This document shows positions 13,346 to 23,741 of a stretch of DNA of 64,000 nucleotides, piece by piece. Under the pieces are notes generated by a model. That model was given only the letters and a program-made list of their open reading frames with translations. It searched no databases and was not told the origin of the DNA. Origin of the DNA: Pampus argenteus (taxonomy: Eukaryota; Chordata; Actinopteri; Scombriformes; Stromateidae); NCBI GenBank assembly GCA_036937835.1, contig CM072873.1:7152001-7216000 (forward strand). Reading direction: 5' to 3'. Numbering within the stretch: the first letter of the stretch is position 1; every line of letters begins with the position of its first letter. Position numbers and translations under genes: made by a program.

Positions 13346-13724
13346 TTTTCAAAAGCTAGACAGACGAGGTCGATAAGGGGTCTGTCTAAGTGCTGTTGAA
13401 ATGAAACTTCAAGTCAGGAAGATACTGTAAAATCTTTGCAAATCTTCACAATCTATGAAATAGATCATTGTCCATGAAGATGAGTTCACTTGTATAATGC
13501 TCTACATCAGGGTTATCTCAGCTTGGGTCTAAAACTTCTACTTTTTAACAGAAAGCTGGTTTTACAAAGAGAGCAAAAGATGTGAGGATTAACCAAGCAG
13601 GGAAAGTTCGATTCCCTTAGAAAAAAAACCCCCACTGAGTTGCTTTATAGAAATCGTAAGATCAAACGTTTTTTAAAAACATGCACTCATACACACTAAT
13701 AACCTCGCCTCTGTGGCATCGGCC

Positions 13725-14005
13725 TATTAATCATTTCACCGCTTTGACACATTCATGGTACCCAGAGGATCAACCCATGACACTTTGCTGATCGCTGGAC
13801 TTTTCATCTGTCACCACCATGATGTTGACATATGTTGTTTCAGGCTGAAATGTCTCAACAGATTGTTGGATGGATGGCCACGAAATTTGGTACATAAGTC
13901 CAACTGCACCTTGTGTTAGATGGTGCATGTGGTAAACATCAGCATGTTAGTATTGTCACTGTGATTAGCCTTTAACTCAAAGCACTGCTGTGTCTGATTG
14001 GCTAC
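13725..14005 (+). repeat. Interspersed teleost repeat (CTCAACA...TTGGATGG / AAACATCAGCATGTTAG type)
   Basis: In order the segment shows ATTCATGGTACCCAGAGGAT, a CACCACCATGATGTTGACAT block, GAAATGTCTCAACAGATTG followed by TGGATGGATGGCCACG, then AACATCAGCATGTTAG and CTCAAAGCACTGCTGTG. I recognise this order as a highly abundant percomorph repeat that carries several such sub-blocks. Related blocks recur at 46590-46990. Confidence 0.65.
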
Positions 14006-14609
14006 TCCTGTATTCAAAGTTTTACTTAAAAGTTAAGGTGTCTTTATCTTCTTCTTTAGTGTCTGTAAAATATCAAAAAGTAAATCGTCTCATTATCCAG
14101 ATACTTTACTATGTAATGTCTATAATTGGATTATTCTCACCGACACAATAATGTACACGCAGCCTTTTAATGTGTAGCTCGTTGTGGTTTGCAGTTTAAT
14201 TAATAACATTGTATTTTATAGGCCGGTATGTGTTGGATGGAATATATTTATCTTTAATTGGCTTTAAATATAGTTGTTAGATAAATGTATTGAAGCAAAA
14301 AGTACAATATTTCCATATAAGTTATAGAGTCGAGATACAAAGATGCTGCAAAGTAACATAAAATAGAAATCAGAATGTCATCACTGTGCATCATCTGAAT
14401 GCAGATGATGAAAGGCTTTCATTTTAAGTCCAGATGCTGAATATGCAGCTTTCCTATCAGTAATGCTTCTATTCACAAATACCAGGCTGTGTTCTCTTAC
14501 TGCACTGAGAATGCAGAAATAATGTGGCTGCATTTCAGCCGGCCCTGCCGAAGTAAAGGGATGTTTTTTTATCAACTGTCATTGATTAACCGAGCGAAAA
14601 TGGAAGCAG

Positions 14610-14725
14610 TCTCTGTCTGTACGTCTGTCCTTCGATTTTCTCGAAACACCCGCTCATCAGATCGACTTCACGCTTGGCGTAAGGAAGTGCAGTGTGTTCG
14701 AGTGGGAAGTTGTTTGAAAGAAAGA
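14610..14725 (+). repeat. Probable teleost repeat fragment (CTCGAAACACCCGCTCAT type)
   Basis: The stretch reads like the fish repeat block in which a TCTCGAAAACCGCTCAT-type segment is followed by GATCGACTTCA and CTTGGC. It is diverged and short. Assignment is from memory. Confidence 0.4.
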
Positions 14726-14920
14726 AAGAAACTGCCATACTAGTGGAGCTGCACATCCTGATTGCCTTCTTCTACAGGAACTCATGTCATATAAACCATT
14801 AGAATACTAAATTCTAAATGTAAATATAAACGTTTTAGGCACTTTAGATGTTTAGGTTCTTATCTATAGTGCAATAGCATCAGCAAGCTGTCTGATCAGT
14901 CCTAACGTTATTCTGCAGCA

Positions 14921-15053
14921 TGCAGCAATGACCTCAAACATACGGCCAGAGTCATAATGTTCAGCAACAGGAAGAACAAGGAGTCCTGTAACCGATGGTT
15001 GGTCCTCCACAGAGCCCTGAGCTCAACATCATGGAGTCAGTCTGGGATTACAA
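14921..15053 (+). mobile_element. Tc1-like transposase relic
   Basis: Two frames give the hallmark C-terminal half of a Tc1-family DDE transposase. First comes NDLKHTARV, around the second catalytic Asp of the D-N-D-x-K-H-T motif. After a frame change comes PPQSPELNIMESVWDYK (from 15004), carrying the third acidic residue in the SP-E-LN-x-x-E-x-x-W motif. A frameshift between the two and lack of the N-terminal half and terminal repeats make it a dead fragment. Confidence 0.8.
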
Positions 15054-15196
15054 GGCGTGACATTTTAAAGACAAAGAATTTATTTCATTTAGGTTTCTTC
15101 TGTTTACTGAACTTAGTGTGAAGTTAATTAATAAATAATTTACTTTTCAAAGCGACCTGACTTTTACTTTTAGAACCTTTGCTGTATATATAACTG

Positions 15197-15229
<33 letters not shown>

Positions 15230-15858
15230 GATGCTGATGTTTGGTTGTTATCTCGGAGCTGTGGAAAAAGGGCTGTAAAGAGAAGTAAATGCAAAACATT
15301 TTCATCAAAAACACAAGGTTACCAGTGAAATCAGACGCATCTATGGAGAACGCAACTGCAACACAGCAATGCAGACAGGTGGCATGAAAGGTTTTGTGTT
15401 ATGTTCATATTTCTTTCCTACACATGCTCCCGATGTACACTCAGACATTTTGTTAACTGGACAATTGCTACAAAAATTGCATGTTTGCTGAAATGTCTCT
15501 TTTGGATGCAGTTTAACTGTCACACCTGTGTGTTTTTCTACCTATATTTATTCTCATAAGGCAGGCAGACACTCCTCCTGTTAACATCTCACCATAAAAT
15601 CTTTGCAGAAAAATCCATCAGACTGTACAACTTGTACATGGCTTTCACTCTTTCACTCTCTGCCCTTTTATTACTGCAGATGCTTCTTACTTTATTACAA
15701 GGCTGTTATGTTATTCCTTTGTGGGACAGTTTGTGGTCATGATGAAAACAAATGTCCCTTGTTTGTATGCCTATCTTGGGAGATCCAATTTATAAAAAAA
15801 TAAAAAAATAAAAAGAACCAGTGTCTAGACTCAATTTGATCCTTTCTTCTTTCCGCTG

Positions 15859-15899
<41 letters not shown>

Positions 15900-16099
15900 A
15901 GTGGCTGCATTCGAGGGATAAAAAGGGTTTTTATGGCTTTTTATTTTATGAAAGAGAGCAGATCTTTCCATGTTAACTGACACCAGTGGAGGTCGACAGC
16001 AACAAAGTCATTAATGCGCAATGAAGTCAGATTGTAGGCATGCCATTTCCCGTGGATACAGTAACTCACTTGGCTGTAAAGCTTTTGTTGTCCCCTCAG
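15054..16099. other. Intergenic DNA, no gene seen
   Basis: AT-rich stretch with an AT tract (15187-15229), an AAAAAAT repeat (about 15795-15815) and a TC microsatellite (15861-15895). Confidence 0.55.
15861..15895. repeat. (TC)n microsatellite
   Basis: An uninterrupted TC tract. Confidence 0.95.
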
Positions 16100-16186
16100 G
16101 AGCCTCGGCGTAAGCTTCACCAGGGGTTGCATTATGCCGCCGTGTTCCTGAAAGCAGACTTCGCATTGCGAGAGCGAGATCTGTGA
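16100..16186 (+). other. Weak candidate exon (open 28 codons to a stop)
   Basis: A pyrimidine-rich acceptor ending CCCCTCAG (16092-16099) precedes 28 open codons and a TGA at 16184-16186. Base composition is richer in G+C than the neighbouring DNA. The product, beginning EPRRKLHQGLHYAAVFLKAD, is not recognised. It could equally be a conserved non-coding element or chance. Confidence 0.2.
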
Positions 16187-16316
16187 GACTTTACAAGGCT
16201 GACTCTGCATTTCTCCCCAGGCATTTAAGGGTTTTAAACTATAGTCACATAGCGTGATCCCTCCTTAGTCCCCTCTAACAGCTCTTATTTCACATCACAT
16301 CACATCCCCCCCACAG

Positions 16317-16553
16317 GGCGACGGTAAACAAGACTTCGGCGTCGCTCTACCCAACAAGGGCTTCCTGACAGAGAGGAAGACAGCCGCTAGACAGACGGTG
16401 TTCTCCGCAGAGGGAAGAAGGCAAACAGCAGAGGCCCAAGAAGAACACCACCACCAGCATCCCCTTCAGAAGCAGCCTTTTTGTACGACGATGATAAGAG
16501 TGTTTTCATGCACGGGGGTTGACGTACGTGTGGAATCTACACGGAGGCAATGA
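16317..16553 (+). other. Candidate terminal exon of an unannotated transcript
   Basis: A strong acceptor, CATCCCCCCCACAG (16303-16316), is followed by 78 open codons and TGA at 16551-16553. The first part of the frame (beginning GDGKQDFGVALPNKGFLTER) is GC-rich within an AT-rich region, and overlapping AATAAA signals follow at 16697-16702 and 16703-16708. There is no start codon near the 5' end, so it would have to be a downstream coding exon or a lncRNA exon. The product includes a His/Gln-rich patch and matches no family I know. This is inference from signals only. Confidence 0.3.
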
Positions 16554-17585
16554 AGGCACGTCTCTTGTGGTTTAAAGATACAACGGTTTGATCCGATTTA
16601 TTTGACATTCCGTTTCTGAAGTCAGACTTCCACATATTTGCGGAAGTCTGTGTTGAAAGTGTCGAGCTGTTTAGTTACCACTAAATATGTGAAAAAAATA
16701 AAAATAAAAATCCTGTAGCCACAACAGAATGAATTCAAATCTGCCTCAAAAACATGTTGTCAGCCAAAGTTGACACTGTCAAACTCTCAGCAATGATTTT
16801 CAGCTTTTGAGAAAGATGATGATGATGGAAGACTTTAAGGATTTTGACTCAATCCATGTAATTTTCACTCTCTCACACACACATACAAACTGCTGCTTTT
16901 CACCCCCATTCAGACCACTCTGCCCCAGCAACAGGAGCTTTCTCTCCATTACATGCTCTAGATTTACTATCATGTGTTTTATAAAGTGTGAGACACTCTA
17001 AAAGCTGAGCTCTGATCTTCCACGAGGAGCCCAGAAAGCCTCAAAGTCACATTTTGGTCACGGTTTCAAAGGTGTTTTAATGTTAACAAATCATTACCAC
17101 ATAACATAATTGCGCTTGTTTGTGCTGCAGTTTCCTCGTATCATAGAAATGACACAAAATTATCCAAAAAGTGATGAAAAAAAGGGACAGATTCAGGTGT
17201 TTAAGATTTAGAAGTTTTGCATTTTAGGGCGACTCACTTGTAATTATATAATATTTCATAAACATACCAACACTTTCTGGCCGATCTTATTCCCCAAAAT
17301 TCTTTATCTATTTCTAATGCAACACAGAAATGAGATTCTCTGAGCAATTTGATTCATTCTGTTGGACGGACACAAAAACATAATGAATTTTTAACCAGTT
17401 TAAATGCAATAGTCCCGCGGTAAATTGGAAATGCAGCGTTTGCCGCACATAATTAATCATAAATAATGGCATTTATGAATATCATCGTGAGGTAGTATAT
17501 TATAGTTGGTATATTATGTGGTTACATTTTAGTTAGTACAACACTTCTTTCTCAAAAATACATGATGTTTGAGGTGAAAAGCAAA

Positions 17586-17589
<4 letters not shown>

Positions 17590-17618
<29 letters not shown>

Positions 17619-17620
17619 GA
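17590..17620. repeat. (CA)n / CGCG microsatellite
   Basis: A CA tract beginning with a short CG-containing stretch. Confidence 0.9.
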
Positions 17621-17722
17621 ATAAAAGATCCTGCCCCACAGCTGAACTGTAAACTGTAAACCACTGCAGGTGAAAAGTTAATCAGGTTATATCCCTGTCA
17701 TAATGGTAATAGTAATAATTTA

Positions 17723-17793
17723 GAGGCGTTAGCTCAATGGCCTACTTCCCAGCATGCATTGTATGTGGGTTGAAATTCTCCATAAAAATATTT
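17723..17793 (+). repeat. tRNA-like promoter remnant (SINE head or tRNA pseudogene)
   Basis: TAGCTCAATGG (17730-17740) matches an RNA polymerase III A box, and GGTTGAAATTC (17768-17778) is close to a B box. The spacing is that of a tRNA. I could not fold a complete cloverleaf with a paired acceptor stem, so a functional tRNA is not claimed. A tRNA-derived SINE head is the more likely reading. Confidence 0.3.
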
Positions 17794-18069
17794 CTTTTGA
17801 CTAATTCCGAGGACTCTTACAAGTTTTGAGTTCACCCATCACTGAACAATGAGGTTGTTAGCAGTGTTCATGTACTTGGCTCTGTCATGCTGCCACACGG
17901 ACACACAATTTCTATACTGTGCACAGATGGGTGAAAAACATGAATATGTGAAACCGACCAATGCAGATGCTACCGGGCCTTACAGGTGTGATTCATTGCG
18001 TGATTCTAGTAATTAACATCCTATCATGCTCTGTGACATGTATGAAAATGCCGAACAGGCCCAGTTGAC

Positions 18070-18215
18070 CTCAATTTTCAGTTGAGATGGCAAGAGGGAA
18101 AAGGTCACTGAATGGTTTTGATGAGTATGAAAATGAAATGAATCATATGCTGTGGCCTTCACAGTCACCAGATCTTAACCCAATTGAACACCTATGGGTG
18201 GGGGGGGGATTTACA
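18070..18215 (+). mobile_element. Tc1/mariner-like transposase relic
   Basis: Translation gives EWF, a one-base frameshift, then DEYENEMNHMLWPSQSPDL followed by NPIEHLW. This is the end of a Tc1-like DDE domain with the final acidic residue in PIEHLW. The nucleotide block around the transposase end is familiar from many fish genomes. Sequence after the following G run (18199-18207) no longer follows the family. The copy is broken and lacks terminal repeats. Confidence 0.75.
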
Positions 18216-18328
18216 TCTAACCTCTTTGGAGCAGCTCAAACGAACTGAGATGCCTCTTATGGAGACTGTTATTTTCCTCTCATCTGTCGCTCATATGTAT
18301 ATTTTAGGTCTGTTGTGCAGTAATGTAG

Positions 18329-18330
<2 letters not shown>

Positions 18331-18377
<47 letters not shown>
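18331..18377. repeat. (TC)n microsatellite
   Basis: A TC tract with one interruption. Confidence 0.95.
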
Positions 18378-18383
<6 letters not shown>

Positions 18384-18399
18384 GTTTCCTGTTTGCCTC

Positions 18400-21300
18400 T
18401 TTCCTGCTCACTAACAAAACACCAAATGCTTCACACTGAGAAGAGTATTAGTGTCCCTTCACTGTGTTTATTTCTACAGTGGCTTGATGATAGTAATTAA
18501 CTGATCTGTTTCTCTACCTTTGTGGTGTCACGTATGGTGTGTTTATAGAGTAACGCTGGTTTGATTGTTATTTCCAGTTTATATCTGTTTTCTTTTTGGT
18601 GGTAGTGACTTCATTCTCTGTTAAAACCTTTCCAGGCTATAAATGTAGTTTCTACTGGATTATAAGTACAGTACAGAGTCGCTCTTGGATGCACTTTGAA
18701 GAAAGGAAGGAGCCACAAAACTCCAAAACACAGAAGGCACGAGACACATTCTGGACAGGGTGCAGTATTCATATCATATTTTGAAATAATATGTGTAGTT
18801 TATGTTTCTTGTAGCGTGGAGATATATATGCATCTGTGACTACTGGGATATTCTAGTCACAAATCCACCGTACCCCAACCTGACGCGTTCATTTCTCCCC
18901 AGAGACGGGAAGTAAAGGAGCTCCTGCATTCAAACCAATGCAGGTATATATGTGACCAAACCGTGGTGACATCTTCCAGAAAAAACAACAACATTCATAT
19001 TGGCCATTTTGGAAAGAATATTAATGACCTGTCTGGCATTTAGGTCGGTAATAAAATAAATATGTAATAAAAACATACCTACACAAAAACAATGCAGTAA
19101 AAGTGTACTTGGCTTTATGTTTCCTCTTCTTACCCACCCTTGTCAAGATAAACACTATATGTTCCCACCAGTCAACAATTTTGACCAAATATACAGTTAA
19201 ATAACTTCTCCATTAACACCTGCAAAAAAAAAAAAAAAAGAATACATATATTAACGAGTCCGCCTAAGGAGTATAAGCTAAGCTATAAGCCACCTCCGTC
19301 CTATTACTGCTGCTACAACACAGCCCACTCACATTTCTACCCTTTCATTTACGAGTGCTTCCATTTCCAATATTGCGCTGTTGCTCACTGAGCCTCATCT
19401 CGTCCCCTTCACAGGCTACACAATAACAGTGAATGGAAAGAGATATAGGAGTAGTTATACGGTGCCTCTCAAGGTTTTATATCCCACAGACATGTTAACC
19501 GTGTGTTCGTGTATTTGTCTCGTCTCTTGACGGGAAAGCGGGAGGATAGAAAGAGAGCAACAGCCTCGCCATCAGGGTCTTTGCACATCTTCTGACACAC
19601 GCTGGTGCAGGGGCGCAGGGCAAAACAAAGTGAGGTCAAATGTAGTTTATGTTAAAATATAATTTCCTGATTGAACGCGCCGGTAATCCATCTAAGCGCT
19701 TTGATTCACAAAACATTCATTTGCTGTCTTTTTGCAGTTTCGCCACAGAAAGAAAAGATTGTGTTATGTCAAGGGTAAACCTGTCCGTATACCTACAGCA
19801 GCTGCTCCATATGCATTACATGCCCGCACACTTGATTCCATTATGCATTTTCTTTCATTTAAACGTGAGCTGGAGTATCGTAGCAGAGATATACTCTCAT
19901 TAAGCGGGCGAACTAACAATCCCCGGCCCCTCTGTAATTTCCCCAGGCTGATACCTGGGATTGCAGGTTAAATCCCCGATCCTTCACTCTTCCTCGTAGA
20001 GAGGCGTTGGGAGTTCAGCGCTGCACTGTCTGTAATTGTTTGCATTTCCTACTTTCATTAATCGATGCCTCCATCTCAACAGACTGACATGCCCACCCAC
20101 ACGAGCTCCACTGTCAGGATTTTACCACTCCTCTGTAGTACCATACACTGGATATGAAACATTCATTATCCGCCTGGCAACCGGCAAGGTGAGCCTATAT
20201 ACTGTGAGTTGTTACCAAGAGAGACGGAAGGTAAAGAGTGGGAATAAAAGATGAGACAGAGGAGATCAGAGATGTGTAGCCGACATAAATTGATAGTTAA
20301 CCGTCTCATTATGTTTTCTACTCGTGTTGAATCAATATATATACACATTGCCAAGATTAGATATTGGTGATGACTGTAAGACAAAATGCACAAGACGGCA
20401 AGGGACTGTACTTTCCCTGTTTCCATAACGAATGAACACGGTGAGCCTTGGGAGGCTGTGTACAGCTATAAATGACTACAACGTGAACAAATATACAGAT
20501 TTCATCACAAATAGCCCCAAAAATGAGCCCTGTCACCTGTAATAAAGAAGAGAACCGCTGATACGCAGCATCAGGGGGCTCGAGGGTACGGGGCAGCAGC
20601 GTGCATGTAAATGACATCTGCATAGACAAGCACTGATAAAAACGCTGCCTTGTACAATCTGCAATCTACTGCAGAGGCACTGCTTGTTTCTACAAAATAC
20701 ACCTCATTTAAAATTTAGATAATAACATAGGGCTTGTTTTCATATTTGAGCCCCAGATATTAAATGTGTACTAATAATACTTTTTTTTGGGAGAGAGAGA
20801 GAGAGAAAGTGTGTTGACCTGTTGTTGTAAGGATACAGATGTTTGAAAATGTGACCTTGTCTTGTGTTTTCTTCTGTACTGACAGCGTTGACATAGCTAG
20901 TCACAATCACGGTTATAGACATAGACAAGGCCGCTTGAAGGACAAGTATAACATTTAGGAGGCACTTAAGAGCTCGATTCAACGCCTGAAGGCTGCGAGC
21001 TCTATTTCTTGCCAAAGTGTGGTGACGCACCAGCGAGCTGTTATTTTCCTGGGGAGGACTGAGGTTATTTCTTTGACTGTGCCAGAATGGTATCTCGGTG
21101 ACTTGCCGTGCCACCAGGGCGCAGGTGAAGGTGTGGCAATGTCAGTCCAGGGGCACACTGCAATCCTGCAAGACATCATCATCTGCAAGTCTTAATGGTA
21201 ACGACAAAATTGCTATTCAAATCAATAACTGTATAATCAGTTATGTGATGGGATATAGTGTTTTTTTGATATAGTGTTTTCAGTTGGATGTTTTGTCGCC

Positions 21301-21780
21301 ATTGTGGCAAAACTTCATGCACGGTTTCCACATGATGCTTCAAACTAAAATTCAGATTATATTAATTCTGTGCTTGAGAAACATCTGTTAATATACCGTG
21401 TGTGTACTCATCTGCCATCCAACTGAGACATAAATGACCACAATAATGCAATAATGTTAAGGGCTTCTCAGTCATGACATCATATTGAGCCTAAAACTAA
21501 TTATCTGACCCACTTTCTTTTTTGTGCTGTATTTTATTTCAGAGCAAAACAACGCAACAGAGCAACTCAACTTAATATTACGTTATTAAAAATGCTCATA
21601 TTCAAGAGCAATGCTCCATTGCAGAGAATACATTTTCACTCAATATGAGTCTTGTTAACCGTAACTCAGCAGTGCAGACTTTGTTGCGTTGGGTCAATTC
21701 GGTGCCAGGGGGGGCATCATAAGCAGCGTATGTTAGCAATAAGTTATGCAGTTAGCCAGACAATTCTCGAGATCACTCTA
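18400..21780. other. Intergenic DNA, no gene seen
   Basis: AT-rich sequence, largely free of repeats I recognise. Several short frames exist on both strands, but none has an ATG in good context together with a domain or splice-like boundaries. Conserved non-coding elements cannot be judged without alignment. Confidence 0.5.
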
Positions 21781-21826
21781 ATTTCCCAGTTTTTGGGATT
21801 AATAAAGTATATCTATCTATCTATGA
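21781..21826 (+). mobile_element. LINE 3' tail (GGGATTAATAAAGTAT + ATCT repeat)
   Basis: ATTTCCCAGTTTTTGGGATT runs into AATAAAGTATATCTATCTATCTATG. An AATAAA-containing terminus followed by a short ATCT microsatellite is the typical 3' end of a fish non-LTR retrotransposon, here in plus orientation. The body is not recognisable. Confidence 0.6.
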
Positions 21827-22800
21827 ACTTCGAAACGATGTTGAGAGTATTGTTCACAATACGAAAACACGGTTGGTATGGCAACAAGTCCTCAGCGAGG
21901 GCTGCTTTGGCACAGTGCAACTTTTGTGCAATCAGTGCCCAGTGGAACGTTGTGCATTGGCTTTGACACGAAACGCGTTGCTGTTCACTCAGATTTATCA
22001 TACGAGCTTATTCTAAAATATCCGTGTCTGTATCGCTCTTTGTCTCGTTACATGCTTCAGTTCATATCGTGGCTTCATTCCTTCCATATCTGATCTTTAG
22101 GGGCTGATGGCTCCTGTGATGGAGTCCATGCAGGCTTGTCACTGAATGTGCCACAGCATGAGTGGATGAGAAATGCAGCACTAAAACAACACATGTAACA
22201 GCAGCGTATGAGTCAGTCCTTTCAAGGGCTTTTCCGCAGATATCAAGTGTAGCATATAGCATGAACAACCTATTATAGGACGGGTCGAGCTCACAGATTA
22301 CCTGTTCACTGAAAACACAATTCCTTTGAGCAGCTGCGTTGGTCATAAATGGATGGCCTGCAGTTCACCATGGTGACGCAGGTCTGAGCCAAAGTGCCAA
22401 GAGAAGCGAGGCTCGGATGGCCTTGTGTTGTCACAGTCATCGCTACACTTTAGGCGCAATATTGTTTATTTATTTTTTTATAAATAAATAAGCCGTGCAC
22501 TTGTGAAGATTGTTATTAAAATCTGCCGGATGTTTTTGTTGAAGTGTATCTTTTATGACAATAATGTTGGTTATGACGCAGGACACAAGATTCAGTTTTT
22601 CTATGTGTGTGCATGTGTGTGTGTGTGTGTGTTTGGGGGTAATGAAAACAGATTGCTCTAATTTCTACCAAAATATTGTGAATGGAATAATAAACAAGAA
22701 TGCTGAATGCCACTGACAAAGGCAGATATTTGTAAAAACACCAAAGTCAGATTAAAACTATCCAATCGTATCGCTAGAACAAAGGAAAACGCATATAAAG

Positions 22801-23097
22801 TAGACCTGCAACAACGAACCCATTATTAGTTGATATCTATAAAATTAATCACCAGATTTCTTGATAATCAATTTGAGTCTCTGATTGCAGCTTCTTAAAT
22901 TTGAATATTTTCTCCTCTCTTTAGTTTTCTATGATGGTAAACTGAATATCTTTAACTGTTAGTCGGTACAAAACAAAACATTTGAGGACATCATCCCATC
23001 ATTTTGTCATCATTTTCTAACATTTTATGGACCAAACCATTGATCGATGAATCAAGAAATTAATTGATAATGAACATAATTGTTAGTTGCAGCCCTA
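22801..23097. mobile_element. MITE, hAT-like, with 8-bp target-site duplication
   Basis: A 297-bp element with imperfect terminal inverted repeats: TAGACCTGCAACAACGAAC at the left, and a right end whose reverse complement reads TAGGGCTGCAACTAAC. It is flanked by ATATAAAG (22793-22800) and ATATGAAG (23098-23105), an 8-bp duplication with one mismatch, which is the hAT signature. Internal blocks such as GATAATCAATTTGAG and CATTTGAGGACATCATC are familiar from a very abundant percomorph MITE. It codes for no protein. Confidence 0.7.
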
Positions 23098-23147
23098 ATA
23101 TGAAGAAACAACCTGTATGTTTATCTCCCTGCAGTAATAAATGATTG

Positions 23148-23741
23148 TATGACTTGCCGTGTGTGGCTGGGGATAGTATATATTTTAATGTTCACCTGTA
23201 GAGTGCTGTTGGGCTTCATGTCCTCGTGCTTTTTTGGCTTTGTTGTTTTGATTATGGATTCTTTTTTGTGTCTTTTCTATACTGTGTTATTTTGTGTTTG
23301 CATTTGGACTGTTGGCATTTTGTGTTTTGGGGTTTTTGGTTTTGTTTGCACTGTTTTTTTTTTCCGTTGTGTGTTCTGTTCTCCTTCCTCCACCTGCCCT
23401 GCATCACCCTCGTTAGTCCTGTCCAGCTCCCTGTGTTTTCCCCAACCAATCAGCTCCTGCCTTTTCTCCCTCACCTGTGCTCCATTTCTTGATTAGTTCT
23501 AGTTGTATTTCAGTCCTGATTTTCTGTTAATTCTTGTTGGATCCTTTGTTTAATTCAGTCTTTCCTGTTCAGTCTTCTGTTTTGCCTCTCTAGTTATAGT
23601 CTAGTCCGTTCAGCTCTGTTCTGTCCTGATCTGGCTTTTCTGCACTCCTGAGTTCATCATTTGGAAAATAAACAGTTTCTTCAGTTAAAGCTGCTTCTGC
23701 CCTCTGCATTTAGGTCCTACTCTCTGATGATATCTGTAACA
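23148..23741 (+). mobile_element. Solo LTR (594 bp) with 5-bp target-site duplication
   Basis: GATTG occurs directly before (23143-23147) and directly after (23742-23746). The element ends in TGTAACA and begins TATGAC, close to the usual TGTxAC/GTxACA inverted ends with the first G apparently mutated. A poly(A) signal AATAAA (23667-23672) lies about 70 bp before the right end, as in an LTR read on the plus strand. No gag-pol sequence adjoins it, so it is a solo LTR left by recombination. Gypsy-type or retrovirus-type cannot be decided from the LTR alone. Confidence 0.7.

Noticed and set aside
18184..18414. 76-codon plus-strand frame
   Set aside because: It begins at the end of a Tc1-like relic and runs into a TC microsatellite, which gives the Ser-Leu repeat.
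23149..23496. 115-codon hydrophobic, Cys/Phe-rich frame
   Set aside because: It lies wholly within the solo LTR at 23148-23741 and reflects its T-rich sequence.
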